Positions 23,695-32,904 are shown, numbered from the stretch's first letter. The stretch: 47,885 nt of DNA from Eubacteriales Family XIII. Incertae Sedis bacterium (GCA_031269205.1 JAISZM010000163.1:1-47885), one strand, 5' to 3'. The notes: generated by a model from the letters alone, not told the origin. Numbers and translations are program-made.

Positions 23695-24954
23695 ATGGCG
23701 AATATGCAGGAATTGTATGACGCAAGACTGAAGAGGGTCGCGGACGCGGTTCAGCTTATCGAACCTGATCGGGTGCCGATCGTGCCGGTATTTCAGGCTT
23801 TCCCGGTGTATTACGCGAGGGAAAAGACGAATGTGCAGTATACCATCAAGGATCTGTTGGAAGACTGGAACAAGACCGCCGACGTCTATGACGTCTTCTA
23901 CGAGCATTTTAAACCGGATCTCGGTTGGGATCCGATCTTGTTTTTTCCGACTCCGTATATGGAGAGTAGCGGCATCACTTGGTTCAGGTGGCCGGGCAAG
24001 CATTTCGACGATACCATGACGATGTACCAGTACATCGAAGGCGACTATATGAAGGCCGACGAGTATGTCGAAGCGACGCGTGACCTGACGAAATTCATGA
24101 TGAACAAATGGATACCGCGCAGTTTCGCGAATCTGCAGGGCATGGCGAAGATCGACTTCCGCAACGCGATGTGGTTCGGCCATATGGGCGAGTTTGCCGC
24201 CTTCTCCGACCCGGAGGTCATCGAGACGTTCGAGACGCTCGTCAAGACGGGAAAGGTGCTGCTTGACTGGTTCACCTTCCTCGGCGGGTATCAGGCGCGC
24301 ATGAAGGAGAAGTTTGGCATTCCGCCGCTCTACGCGAGTTTTGCCTACGCGCCTTTCGACATGATAGGCGACAGTATGCGCGGCACGACCGAGATACTCA
24401 TGGATATGTACGACCGTCCGGACGAACTCCTCGCTATGCTCGACGTCGTGACGGACAACGCGATAGCGGACACGATAGCGGGTAGCCAAGGCAAGGCTGT
24501 CCCCTACGTCTATTGGTGGCTGCACAAAGGCGTCGACGATTTTATGTCGAACAAGCAGTTCGAGAAATTCTATTGGCCCTCGCTGCGCAAACATATACTG
24601 GGCGTCATTGACGCGGGCTTCACTCCCGTGATCTACGTCGAGGGCGCGTACAACAACCGTCTCGAATACCTGAAGGAAATCCCTCCGAAGAAGGCAGTCT
24701 TCAACTTTGAGTACACCGACATGGCCACTGCGAAGAAGGTGCTCGGCGGGCACTCGTGCATCGCCGGCAACGTGAAGGCATTCACGCTCAGCTACGGCTC
24801 GAAGGAGGACACGGTCAACGAGGTCAAGCGACTCATCGACACCTGCGCGCCCGGAGGCGGATACATCCTCGATACAGGGACGATGGTCGACGACGCGAAA
24901 GTCGAGAATATCGAGGCGATGTTTGAAACGGTAGAAACTTACGGCAGAAGATAG
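23695..24954 (+). CDS. UroD-family corrinoid methyltransferase, substrate unknown
   Basis: A 419-residue protein with the uroporphyrinogen-decarboxylase fold: LYDARLKRVADAVQLIEPDRVPIVPVF at the start, KFGIPPLYASFAYAPFDMIGDSMRGTTEILMDMYDRPDELLAML in the middle, and VYWWLHKGVDDFMSNKQFEKFYWPSLRKHI, then GFTPVIYVEGAYNNRLEYLKEIP and LGGHSCIAGNVKAFTLSYGS, ending GGGYILDTGTMVDDAKVENIEAM. In this branch the residues that bind zinc in MtaA (HxCx) are not conserved: the site reads YVEGAYNNRLEYL. It is 151 bp upstream of a small corrinoid protein, as in methyl donor:corrinoid methyltransferase systems. The methyl donor (methoxy, methylamine or other) cannot be told. An 18-bp element upstream is shared with the CODH operon. 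Stop codon TAG. Confidence 0.82.
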   Translation: MANMQELYDARLKRVADAVQLIEPDRVPIVPVFQAFPVYYAREKTNVQYTIKDLLEDWNKTADVYDVFYEHFKPDLGWDPILFFPTPYMESSGITWFRWPGKHFDDTMTMYQYIEGDYMKADEYVEATRDLTKFMMNKWIPRSFANLQGMAKIDFRNAMWFGHMGEFAAFSDPEVIETFETLVKTGKVLLDWFTFLGGYQARMKEKFGIPPLYASFAYAPFDMIGDSMRGTTEILMDMYDRPDELLAMLDVVTDNAIADTIAGSQGKAVPYVYWWLHKGVDDFMSNKQFEKFYWPSLRKHILGVIDAGFTPVIYVEGAYNNRLEYLKEIPPKKAVFNFEYTDMATAKKVLGGHSCIAGNVKAFTLSYGSKEDTVNEVKRLIDTCAPGGGYILDTGTMVDDAKVENIEAMFETVETYGRR

Positions 24955-24964
24955 GGCGCGGTCG

Positions 24965-24993
24965 GTTGCGCGGCGCGCAACGGGGAGTTCCCC
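24965..24993 (+). promoter_or_regulatory. Two adjacent hairpins between methyltransferase and corrinoid gene
   Basis: GTTGCGC-GGC-GCGCAAC (24965-24981) is a perfect 7-bp stem, directly followed by GGGG-AGTT-CCCC (24982-24993). A further imperfect stem CTGTCA (25036-25041) and TGACAG (25063-25068) lies before the next gene. None ends in a T run; they could set the ratio of the two transcripts. Confidence 0.4.
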
Positions 24994-25105
24994 TCGCCGC
25001 TCTGTTATCTGTTATATGGTATAGCCAGAGAGTGTCTGTCAGGCGCGTTGAAGCGTAAGGCGTGACAGAGACAACCTTTATGAGGCAAGAAGGGAGAAGG
25101 ACAGC

Positions 25106-25735
25106 ATGGATTTTCAGGAACTTATCGAATCGGTGAAGAAGGGCGACGCGAACACTGTGGCCACCTTGGTGCAACAGGGTCTGGACGAAAATGTGGATCC
25201 GCAGAGCATCCTCGACGATGGTCTGCTTAAGGCGATGAACGAGATTGGCGTGAAGTTCAAGAACAACGAGGTCTTTGTCCCCGAAGTTCTTATCGCGGCG
25301 CGCGCGCTGAACGCGGGTACGGCGGTGCTCAAGGAGAACAAGGTCGGCGATAACTCCAATTCGGCCGGCAAGGTTATCATCGCGACCGTCTCGGGCGATC
25401 TGCACGATATAGGCAAGAATCTCGTGAAAATGATGATGGAGAGCGTGGGCTTCGAAGTCATAGACCTCGGTGTGGACGTGACCGCGGACAAGATCGTAGA
25501 GGCTGTTAAGAGCAGCAACGCTGACATCGTGGCTCTGTCCGCGCTTCTGACTACGACGATGGCGTACCAGCGCACGGTCGTTGAGGCACTGAAGGAAGCC
25601 GGCGTACGCGACAAAGTGAAGGTCATGATAGGTGGCGCGCCCACGACACAGGCGTTTTGCGACGACATAGGGGCTGACGGGTATACGGCCGACGCGCCGA
25701 GCGCGGCCGACAAGGCGCGCGAACTGCTCGCGTGA
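25106..25735 (+). CDS. Corrinoid (B12-binding) methyl carrier protein
   Basis: A 209-residue MtaC/MttC/MtmC-type protein: four-helix cap (about 1-85) and Rossmann-like cobalamin domain. The cobalt-ligating motif is SGDLHDIGKN (Asp98, His100, Gly103), followed by the SxL-type IVALSALLTTTM and the MIGGAPTTQAF glycine motif that grips the nucleotide tail. It accepts a methyl group from a substrate-specific methyltransferase, presumably the UroD-family protein just upstream, and passes it on. Its stop lies 19 bp from the stop of the convergent MtgA-like gene. Confidence 0.92.
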   Translation: MDFQELIESVKKGDANTVATLVQQGLDENVDPQSILDDGLLKAMNEIGVKFKNNEVFVPEVLIAARALNAGTAVLKENKVGDNSNSAGKVIIATVSGDLHDIGKNLVKMMMESVGFEVIDLGVDVTADKIVEAVKSSNADIVALSALLTTTMAYQRTVVEALKEAGVRDKVKVMIGGAPTTQAFCDDIGADGYTADAPSAADKARELLA

Positions 25736-25754
25736 TTCTCGCGCGAGCGCGGCG

Positions 25755-26558
25755 TTACGGTTGCCCGATATCCCCGTTGCGGAATGCCGTCAGGTAGTTC
25801 ATGCTGTAGTTGTCCTTGCCGAGCAGAGCTTCGGTGGCGAATATGGCCGCGCGCATATCCTCGGCGGTCGGATCTATGATTGCGCTGTCCATGCCGGTGG
25901 ACATAGCCAGCGTCAGGAACACCCTGTTGATTGATCTGCGGTAGGGCAATCCGTAGCTGATATTGCTCAGTCCGGATGTGATGTGTACGTCGGGATACCT
26001 TTCTTTGATGATACGCACCGCGTCGCCGAAGCTCGCGAACGCGTCGCTCGTCGTCGCGAGCGTCGTGACGAGCGGATCGATAAAGAGGCGCTCCTGCGCA
26101 ATTCCCATCGCCGCGGCCTTCTCTATGATGTCGCCGGCAATCGTCGCTTTGATTTCCGGGTCGGTCGGTATGCCGTTCTCGTCGTCGCACGTGAGAGCTA
26201 CGACACTCCACTCCGTGTCCGCTATCACGGGGAAGAGTTTCTCGCATTTGTCGCCCTCGCCGGAAACCGAGTTGATGAGTCCGGGTTTTTTCGCGAGGGG
26301 AATCATGTCGATGATGGTCGATACGTCCGAACTGTCGATCGACAGGGGAGTATCGGTCGTTTCCTGAATGATCCCGATCAGCCATTCCAGCGTCTCGTGT
26401 TCGATCCCCGGATCGGTACCCGCGCATACGTCTATGTAGGCGGAGCCGTACTTCGACTGCTTTTCCGCAAGTTCCCTGATGAAGCCGTCGTCCTTATCCT
26501 CGATCGCTTTGAGGGTAGACGGAATAAAGCCGTTGATTTTTTCGCCGATAATTATCAT
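25755..26558 (-). CDS. Methyltetrahydrofolate:corrinoid methyltransferase, MtgA-like
   Basis: A 267-residue pterin-binding TIM barrel, homologous to AcsE and MetH but distinct from the adjacent AcsE. MIIIGEKINGFIPSTLKAIEDKD starts the fold, with DVCAGTDPGIEHETLEWLIGIIQ, PLSIDSSDVSTI and GLINSVSGEGDKCEKLFPV (the pterin-binding strand ends), VALTCDDENGIPTDPE, LFIDPLVTTLATTS and SGLSNISYGLPYRRSINRVFL. In methylamine, glycine betaine and O-demethylase systems such proteins move methyl groups between a small corrinoid protein and tetrahydrofolate. The ATG at 26558 has GGAGG 8 bases upstream; the frame extends further upstream without conserved sequence. It is the last gene of the CODH operon strand and converges on the corrinoid gene. 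Confidence 0.87.
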   Translation of the reverse strand: MIIIGEKINGFIPSTLKAIEDKDDGFIRELAEKQSKYGSAYIDVCAGTDPGIEHETLEWLIGIIQETTDTPLSIDSSDVSTIIDMIPLAKKPGLINSVSGEGDKCEKLFPVIADTEWSVVALTCDDENGIPTDPEIKATIAGDIIEKAAAMGIAQERLFIDPLVTTLATTSDAFASFGDAVRIIKERYPDVHITSGLSNISYGLPYRRSINRVFLTLAMSTGMDSAIIDPTAEDMRAAIFATEALLGKDNYSMNYLTAFRNGDIGQP

Positions 26559-26638
26559 GGTAATTCCTCCGTTCCTTTCATGTGGTTTGCGCTGTTCCCG
26601 GGCAGTCTTTGGATACGGCGCGACTTTGGTGAACCCGC

Positions 26639-27424
26639 CTAGATATCCAGGTACGAGTCCGCGTACAGCGAACGATTCATTATTATCTCCGCTGTCTTGA
26701 TCGTGCCCATGAGACGCTTGTCGTTCGGGTTCAGTATGGCCGATGTCAGGCCACACTCGATGGCCATAGCCGTCAGTACGCTATCCACTATCGGACGCAC
26801 TTCCTTCGGCATACCGTTGGACGCGTTCGAGAGTCCGGCCGTCGAGTTGAGTCCCATGTCGGAGAGTTGCCTGATGAACTGGAGGTACTCGACCTGTTTT
26901 TCCTGCATTCCCTTGATCACAAGCGTGAGCGGATCAAACCAGAGATCGCTGGGTTCCATGCCGAGTTCCATAGCGTGCTCGAGCATCTCCTGACAGTATT
27001 GCATACGTTCGTCATTATCGCGCGGTACGCCCTGCTTGGAACAGAGAGCGATGGCTATCGCGTCGTTTGCGGCCGCAAGATCGATATAGTCGAGTCTGTC
27101 GCCGGCGTCCGCGGAGTTGACGATGGGCTTGCCCTTTGTGCGGTCGTAGACGGAGATGCCGGCTTCGATCGCCTTTCGGTTGGCCGTGTCGAGCGCGAGC
27201 GGTACGTTGTCGAGGTTCTCCTGCAACAGTTTGACGCCCCATTTCATGATGTCCTCGCCGTCCCTTTCGGCGGGGCCGATGTTGAGATCCAGATACGTGG
27301 CGCCCGAATCAAGCTGCTCTTTCCCGCGCGCGAGCAGAGGCTCCGGGTCGCGGTTTGCGAGCGCTTCCCTGATGACGGGCGAGATACAGTGTATCCGCTC
27401 GCCTATGATAATAAATTTGTCCAT
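26639..27424 (-). CDS. acsE: Methyl-H4folate:corrinoid iron-sulfur protein methyltransferase
   Basis: Moves the methyl group of methyltetrahydrofolate onto the corrinoid of AcsCD in the Wood-Ljungdahl pathway. The 261-residue protein starts IIIGERIHCISPVIREALANRDPEP, with GATYLDLNIGPAERDGEDIMKWGVKLLQE, PLALDTANRKAIEAGI and PIVNSADAG as pterin-site strands, then LWFDPLTLVIKG and STAGLSNASNGMPKEVRPIVDSV. The C terminus TIKTAEIIMNRSLYADSYLDI closely follows the pattern of the Moorella AcsE end. GGAGG precedes the ATG. It lies 96 bp downstream of acsC. Confidence 0.92.
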   Translation of the reverse strand: MDKFIIIGERIHCISPVIREALANRDPEPLLARGKEQLDSGATYLDLNIGPAERDGEDIMKWGVKLLQENLDNVPLALDTANRKAIEAGISVYDRTKGKPIVNSADAGDRLDYIDLAAANDAIAIALCSKQGVPRDNDERMQYCQEMLEHAMELGMEPSDLWFDPLTLVIKGMQEKQVEYLQFIRQLSDMGLNSTAGLSNASNGMPKEVRPIVDSVLTAMAIECGLTSAILNPNDKRLMGTIKTAEIIMNRSLYADSYLDI

Positions 27425-27520
27425 AAATAGATCCCTCCGTTCATCCTTCCTTGAACCATGCCGCGCGGCGGCGCCAACGCTTCATGAAACCTTTTATCTA
27501 TCCGTTCTACGCTTCCCACC

Positions 27521-28855
27521 CTACGCCGCTTTAAACTCTTTCAGGAATTTCACGAGCGAAACCGCCTCGTTCGGCGCCACGACAATTTTCCAGCCCGGAA
27601 GGCTTTCCTCAAGCTCACCCTTTAGGACGGCGACCTTGCCCGGGATGAGTAGGTTTCGGTTCTTGATCTTCGATTCGATATCCTCTTCCTTGATGAACTT
27701 TGCGATGGAACCGGCCGAGAGTTTGCCCGCGGCCCACGCCGTCAGCACGGAATAACCGCCCGCGTCAGGTATGAGCAGGTTGACGGGTACGCCGGCGCGC
27801 TCGATCTCGCCCGAGACGATGAAGTACGTCAGCGCGAAGTCCACGGTCAGCGCGCAGAGGGAGTTTTCATCCGCGCCGTTGATGGGATATATGCCCACCT
27901 CGACCGTCATCGGCTTCTGGGGGTCGGTGAAGATGTTCTGCCGCAGACCGTAGAGGGGCAGAGCTTGGGCGTAGCTCATGCCGTCCATGACGATGATGCT
28001 CCCGTATTTGAGAATAAAGACGGAAGCGAGTGCGGTCTGCATACGGGCGTCACCGGGCGCGAGCGCGCTGACGTTGACTATCGAGGGGTAACCGAAACTG
28101 TGGTCGCCCGATTTCAGAGCGGCGCGCCTGATCTGCACGGCGTTCGCGAAGGCGTCCTTGACAGAGATAGCTCCGACGTCCAGCACGATATCCTTGACAC
28201 CCGCCTTCTCCACCTCCCGCACCGTGTCATACAGGGCGTCGAGATTGTCCGCCGTCACGCCGAGCGCTACGCCGTATTCCAGCGCGAGCGCCGCGAAAGT
28301 CTCATGATTGGACGGATTCGCGCCGTTCAGCAGGGGTTTCCCATCGGAGGTCGCCGCGAGCGCTTCCTTCGCCGCGTCCGCGTCTGTCGTCGCGAGCACG
28401 AGCGTCCTGCCCGCTGCCGAAACCTTTTTCGCCGCTTCGGCAAACGCCGCCTTGTCGCCGGAATATTCAAGATAGATGAGTTCCACGCACATACGCTCGC
28501 CGATGCGCTCATAATCTATCTTGCACGCGTGGGCTATGGTGGTATCCGCGGCGTCGGGAGCGGTACTGATCGCGAACAGGGGCTTGGATACGAACGTCTT
28601 GTCGTGGCGGAAGAGAACCGTCTCTCCTCCGAGGGCGTACTCCTCGTCTCTCGCGCCTATCCTGAACGATTTCATCGGTGGGGCGGTCGCTTCACCGAGA
28701 GCGTCGAGCGCTTCGGCCGACATATGCGGACATTTCTCTATCTGCACCGTACCCTGTGCGACCTTCATCGCGAAGGCCATACAGGTCGGCTGACCGCAGT
28801 CCTTGCAGTTTGTCTTTGGGGTGAGTTTGAAAATGTCTATTCCTTTTAGCGCCAT
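27521..28855 (-). CDS. acsC: Corrinoid/iron-sulfur protein large subunit
   Basis: Large (gamma) subunit of the CFeSP, which carries the methyl group from AcsE to acetyl-CoA synthase. The 444-residue protein begins with the four-cysteine [4Fe-4S] domain: Cys17, Cys20, Cys25 and Cys42 in NCKDCGQPTCMAFAMKV and IEKCPHM. A TIM-barrel domain follows (ETFAALALEYGVALGV, VKDIVLDVGA, FGYPSIVNVSALAPGD). The C-terminal corrinoid-binding domain contains IPDAGGYSVLTAWAAGKLSAGSIAKFIKE and GWKIVVAPNEAVSLVKFLKEF. Length and domain order fit AcsC. Confidence 0.95.
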   Translation of the reverse strand: MALKGIDIFKLTPKTNCKDCGQPTCMAFAMKVAQGTVQIEKCPHMSAEALDALGEATAPPMKSFRIGARDEEYALGGETVLFRHDKTFVSKPLFAISTAPDAADTTIAHACKIDYERIGERMCVELIYLEYSGDKAAFAEAAKKVSAAGRTLVLATTDADAAKEALAATSDGKPLLNGANPSNHETFAALALEYGVALGVTADNLDALYDTVREVEKAGVKDIVLDVGAISVKDAFANAVQIRRAALKSGDHSFGYPSIVNVSALAPGDARMQTALASVFILKYGSIIVMDGMSYAQALPLYGLRQNIFTDPQKPMTVEVGIYPINGADENSLCALTVDFALTYFIVSGEIERAGVPVNLLIPDAGGYSVLTAWAAGKLSAGSIAKFIKEEDIESKIKNRNLLIPGKVAVLKGELEESLPGWKIVVAPNEAVSLVKFLKEFKAA

Positions 28856-28882
28856 CTTTGGCCCTCCTTCTCTCAGATAGAG

Positions 28883-29833
28883 CTACGCGAGCGCGGCGAC
28901 CATATCCGCTATCGTTTTGACCGAAGCCGGATGCCTGAGTATGACCGCATCCGTACCGGCCGCGAGCGCGGCGGCGGCCGTCGATATCTCCATTTCGATA
29001 CCGCGCTCCTCACGCGGACCCCATTCCGGGAAATCGTCTTCGGAGACGACCGCTTCCTTGACGGCCCACGCGTCTTCCGCGACGGACGTGATGGACGGCA
29101 TCTGTAACGCGTCGTCGTTCTGCGATAGAGCGGCGAGCTTGACACGCTCTATCGTCGAAGATATGTATTCGAACCCGTAACCGGCCGCGGCCGCACCGAG
29201 GTTCATCACGTAGCTTCCGGGCTTTATGCCCATCTGCGCGATGAGTACGTTCAGTTGCTTCGCGAGATTGATATCGACAGAGGATTCGGCGCCGATCTTC
29301 TGGCCGTAGGCTGTGACGGCCGCGACCGCGATTCCCTTGTAGTTCTCCTCCTTCGCCGAGAGCAAAAGAACGTTCATCCCTTGTAATGCCTCGGCGACCT
29401 TGGGTATCAGTTCCTGATCCTTGTCCACATTGCCCGTTCCCTGTATCACTACCGGCTTGCCGCCGGCGGCAAGAGCCACGGCCACTTCCTTCGCGAGCGC
29501 GGCGGCGTCCTCAGATGTCGCGTTATCGCCGTTCGGGTCAGCGCTTTCGAGCACGAGACTCACGAAATCCGCGCCCGGCGCGGTACACGCCCTCGACGCG
29601 ATGTCCGACAAACTCTCAGCTCCGCTATAGAAAGCGCTGAGTTCCGGCAGACTGCGATCAGGACCTTTGTCGGAAATCTCTATGCCGACTAACGCCCGGT
29701 GTTTCGCCTGAGCGTCGAAATTGTACAACGGCAGAGTGTTCGCGCCGCCGAAAACGACGGACGCCCCTTCCGTTCCGAATTCGACTTCGGTGATGCTGGC
29801 GCCGAATACCTGTGGTTCTCGTTTGAAGGTCAT
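28883..29833 (-). CDS. acsD: Corrinoid/iron-sulfur protein small subunit
   Basis: Small (beta) subunit of the CFeSP; TIM-barrel protein of 316 residues forming the heterodimer with AcsC around the corrinoid. Recognised by MTFKREPQVFGASITEVEFG at the start, VFGGANTLPLYNFDAQAKHRALVGIEISD, ADFVSLVLESADPNG, KPVVIQGTGNVDKDQELIPKVAEA and YVMNLGAAAAGYGFEYISSTIERVKLAAL. The start is placed at the ATG at 29833, which has AAGGAG upstream and begins the conserved sequence; an ATG 42 bases upstream is in frame. It lies between acsB and acsC. Confidence 0.94.
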   Translation of the reverse strand: MTFKREPQVFGASITEVEFGTEGASVVFGGANTLPLYNFDAQAKHRALVGIEISDKGPDRSLPELSAFYSGAESLSDIASRACTAPGADFVSLVLESADPNGDNATSEDAAALAKEVAVALAAGGKPVVIQGTGNVDKDQELIPKVAEALQGMNVLLLSAKEENYKGIAVAAVTAYGQKIGAESSVDINLAKQLNVLIAQMGIKPGSYVMNLGAAAAGYGFEYISSTIERVKLAALSQNDDALQMPSITSVAEDAWAVKEAVVSEDDFPEWGPREERGIEMEISTAAAALAAGTDAVILRHPASVKTIADMVAALA

Positions 29834-29920
29834 GCGATTTATTCTCCTTTTTGTGTTTGCCTGCTCTTTCCGCACCCGGCGACTGAGCAGGGCAGCGGAA
29901 CAATTATCTACCGGATATCC

Positions 29921-32050
29921 TCAAAACATCGGATCCATGCCGAGCGCGGGATGACCCTTTTCCGCAAGGAACTCCATGAGCGCCTCCGGGTCTTCAGCGA
30001 CGGTTTCGTCCCCGATCATGTCGGAAAAATTGTCTATATCGTACAGCTCCTTTGCTGTGACGTTCAGCTTTGACGCGACGAGATCCTTCAGCGCTTTCGG
30101 CATCCACACGATGCGCAATGAGCCGCCCTCGGCTTTCATGAACTTCTTTGAAGCGATGAAGTGTTTGCCGTGGCCCATGAACCCCGGCGTCTGCACGCCG
30201 CCGCCCGTCATCGAAGCCATCTCCGGGAACGTCATGCCGAGCGGCGTCACGCCGATGTGCTCCCTGTTGACGATGACGACGCCGTTAGAGAAGGGCTCTA
30301 TGCCGCAGATACATTCGAAGCAGCCGCAGCTCGTCATCGGATCCACCATGATTGAATACAGCGAAACGCTCTCGAGGTTGCCGTGCGACGAGGCGAACAC
30401 ATTCTCGTTAACGTCCTCCCAGATGCCGATCTCGGGATCGACCACGCGTTCCCGCGTAACGACCTGACACGGACCCTGCGGGTTCAGCCTGTTCGTCGCC
30501 TTCGCGTCGAGCCATGATACCGCGCCACAGAGACCGAGTCTTTCGGGCGTGACGATGCAGACGTGTGACGGCGAGAACGACTGACAGAGTATGCAGTTGT
30601 AAAAGACGTCGACGCTCTCGTCCGTCAGCGACAACAGGCGCGCGTCTCTTGTGTCGTAGACCGCGTTCGCCTCGGCGCGCAACGTCTTCAGATCTTCCGG
30701 TCTCGTGTATATCTTCACGGAACACTTGTCGACGACCGATTCATACTCACTCATGATCTTCGCGTAGAGTATCTCTCCGATGTGTTTGAGGCGGAACCCG
30801 GCGTCGAAGGCTGTTTTGCTGATGCGGATACGTATGATGTCGCGCTGGCCGGTGTGCATGATGCCCTCGGCGCAGTTGATGAAGTTGTGAAAGTTGCGCT
30901 CAAACACGGGTTCAAAATCCTTCACCATGTTCTTCCCCGCGACATCCGCGATGATGCCGACGCCGAGCCGTTCCCCTTCGGGGGTTTCGTCGATGTCCGG
31001 GCCGATGATCTCGATAGCGTGATCCTCGATTTCGTGAGCCTCGGCCATGCGAACGAGTTCGAAGGAATCGAAGCGCGAGCCGTCGTAGTCGATGCGCATG
31101 TCGGCCTTGCGGACGATCTCACCCTCGAATGCGCTCGAGAAGGCGACGGGGATGTCCACGTTCGTGATCTTCAGTTTGATATCGCGCGCCTCGAGCGATG
31201 TCTCTATGAAATCCGGGGTCGTCTTTTGTATGATGAGGCTTTTCGGAACGGCCCACATGTCCTCCTCGTCGTTCGTTATGACGGGAAAGCCCATGGCGAT
31301 AGCGCCGCCTCCGCACGCGACGACAATGTCGCTGACCGGTTCGTACACGTTCACGAAAGCGTGGATGCGCCAGAAGGTGTATTCGTCCAGTTCGTATCTG
31401 TCTCCCGGCTGTACGGCGCCGAATATCATGGCCGCCCTGTTGACGAACGAGATGATATGGGCCACCTGCCATATGTCCGGCCCGACGGCGACCACGCGCA
31501 CGGGGAATCCCATGTTCAGGTCAAGCCGCCGGGCCTGCTCTATGATTTCGCCAAGGAGGAAGACGAATATCCCGCGGGTCTGATATCCCTTTATGATATC
31601 AACGGCTTCCTCGTCGGACGGCGCTCTGCCGTAGATGACGACAAAACCGGGTATGTCGTTCGTGACGAGAGGTACGCCTAGCTCCCTCACCTCCGCATCG
31701 GACAGATGCCCGTGGTAGTTCCCTTCGTAGGGATCGGCGCTCTTGGCGTACTTGCACGCCTCTATGGTTTCGGCGGCCATGAATGTGCCGAAGCCCGTGC
31801 GGAATACGGCGCTCAGATTTTGCTCGCGTACGCGCCATGTCTTGGCTTCTTCAAAGGCGTCCTTCAGTTCGCTGATCGTCGTGACCTGCCTCTTCGTGTA
31901 GGACAGGTAATTGGCGAGATGGTAGGCCGTGTTCGGCATACTGAGCGGCGTGTTTTCGCCGAGCTTAGCGACCGCGTCCTCGATGGCTTTCTCCGCGAGC
32001 GCGTACATCTCATCCGCTCCGTCAAATACTCTGTCAAACAGTTTCTTCAT
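29921..32050 (-). CDS. acsB: Acetyl-CoA synthase (CO-methylating)
   Basis: Makes acetyl-CoA from CO, CoA and the CFeSP methyl group. The 709-residue protein has the full bacterial three-domain length (about 730 in Moorella), including the N-terminal CODH-contact domain that archaeal forms lack. The A-cluster ligands are all present: Cys486, Cys489, Cys498 and Cys508 (YNCILCQSFSPSHVCIV...LCG) for the cubane, and Cys489, Cys575 and Cys577 (MTSCGCFEC) for the proximal and distal nickel. The spacing equals that of Moorella Cys506/509/518/528/595/597 with a constant offset of 20. It lies between cooC and acsD. Confidence 0.97.
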   Translation of the reverse strand: MKKLFDRVFDGADEMYALAEKAIEDAVAKLGENTPLSMPNTAYHLANYLSYTKRQVTTISELKDAFEEAKTWRVREQNLSAVFRTGFGTFMAAETIEACKYAKSADPYEGNYHGHLSDAEVRELGVPLVTNDIPGFVVIYGRAPSDEEAVDIIKGYQTRGIFVFLLGEIIEQARRLDLNMGFPVRVVAVGPDIWQVAHIISFVNRAAMIFGAVQPGDRYELDEYTFWRIHAFVNVYEPVSDIVVACGGGAIAMGFPVITNDEEDMWAVPKSLIIQKTTPDFIETSLEARDIKLKITNVDIPVAFSSAFEGEIVRKADMRIDYDGSRFDSFELVRMAEAHEIEDHAIEIIGPDIDETPEGERLGVGIIADVAGKNMVKDFEPVFERNFHNFINCAEGIMHTGQRDIIRIRISKTAFDAGFRLKHIGEILYAKIMSEYESVVDKCSVKIYTRPEDLKTLRAEANAVYDTRDARLLSLTDESVDVFYNCILCQSFSPSHVCIVTPERLGLCGAVSWLDAKATNRLNPQGPCQVVTRERVVDPEIGIWEDVNENVFASSHGNLESVSLYSIMVDPMTSCGCFECICGIEPFSNGVVIVNREHIGVTPLGMTFPEMASMTGGGVQTPGFMGHGKHFIASKKFMKAEGGSLRIVWMPKALKDLVASKLNVTAKELYDIDNFSDMIGDETVAEDPEALMEFLAEKGHPALGMDPMF

Positions 32051-32084
32051 TATCCTACCCGTTCTTCTGTCAGAGGTAATTTCC

Positions 32085-32852
32085 TCATGACTCTATGCGC
32101 TCTTTTATAATATTGACTTCTTTCGCAAAGAGGCCGTCGGATGCGAGTGGCGATCCGCCCGCCTTGTCCGCCTCGACGACGCCGCCGCTGTAGCTGATAA
32201 ACCCGAGCAGATCCTCTTGCGGTACGCGCCCTGATATAAAAGCTCTGTCCGCGTCGTCAGTGACCTTGTTGCCGACGACGCTCACCCTTCTCACGCCGAG
32301 GTCGGTCGCGAGGGCGCGTATGCGCTCGTACGTCTGTATGCTGCGCGCGCCCGGTTCGACGACGGCGATGAACCGATCGACCATGCCCGCCGTGCCTCTG
32401 CCGAGATGTTCGATGCCGGCTTCCATATCCATGACGATCACATCGTCCGATTTCAACACGAGGTGAGAGACGACCCTCTTCAACATCACGTGTTCGGGAC
32501 AGACGCAACCGCCCCCTCCTGTCTCCACCGTTCCCATTACCAGAAGTTTTACCCCGTTCTTCTCGACCGCGAACCTGTCAGGGATGTCGTCAACCCTCGG
32601 ATTGATCTTGAAAAACTTCCCGTAATTTTCCCTGTCCGCGCCCGTGCGTTCCGCGATGAGACCGGACATATCCGCTATCGGCGTAATGTCCGCGACTTCG
32701 TCCTCAGTGAGACCGAGGGCGAGGCCGAGGTTTGCGTCGGGGTCGGCGTCCACGGCGAGTACGCGCCAGCCGTCCGCGGCGTACAACCGCGCCAGCGACG
32801 CCGCGAGCGTCGTCTTGCCTACTCCTCCTTTGCCGGTGACCGCTATCTTCAT
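32085..32852 (-). CDS. cooC: CODH nickel-insertion ATPase CooC, copy 1
   Basis: MinD/SIMIBI-class ATPase of 255 residues that matures the nickel site of CODH or ACS. It has the P-loop TGKGGVGKTTLAASL (residues 6-20), the deviant Walker motif with signature Lys, DADPDANLGLALG, and the metal-binding CxC motif Cys116/Cys118 (GGGGCVCPEH), as in Carboxydothermus CooC1 (Cys112/Cys114). MDMEAGIEHLGRGT is the Walker B region. The start is the ATG at 32852; upstream codons in frame look non-conserved. It lies between cooS and acsB, the position of the acetogen AcsF/CooC protein. Confidence 0.92.
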   Translation of the reverse strand: MKIAVTGKGGVGKTTLAASLARLYAADGWRVLAVDADPDANLGLALGLTEDEVADITPIADMSGLIAERTGADRENYGKFFKINPRVDDIPDRFAVEKNGVKLLVMGTVETGGGGCVCPEHVMLKRVVSHLVLKSDDVIVMDMEAGIEHLGRGTAGMVDRFIAVVEPGARSIQTYERIRALATDLGVRRVSVVGNKVTDDADRAFISGRVPQEDLLGFISYSGGVVEADKAGGSPLASDGLFAKEVNIIKERIES

Positions 32853-32904
32853 GGATCGCTTTTCCTGTCGCGCGTCGTCGCGCTTCGCCTCTCTTTTCAA
32901 ATGT

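Noticed and set aside
25002..25105. Cobalamin riboswitch before the corrinoid protein gene
   Set aside because: No B12-box (GCCACTG-type) sequence and the region is too short for the conserved core; none was seen before the other corrinoid genes either.
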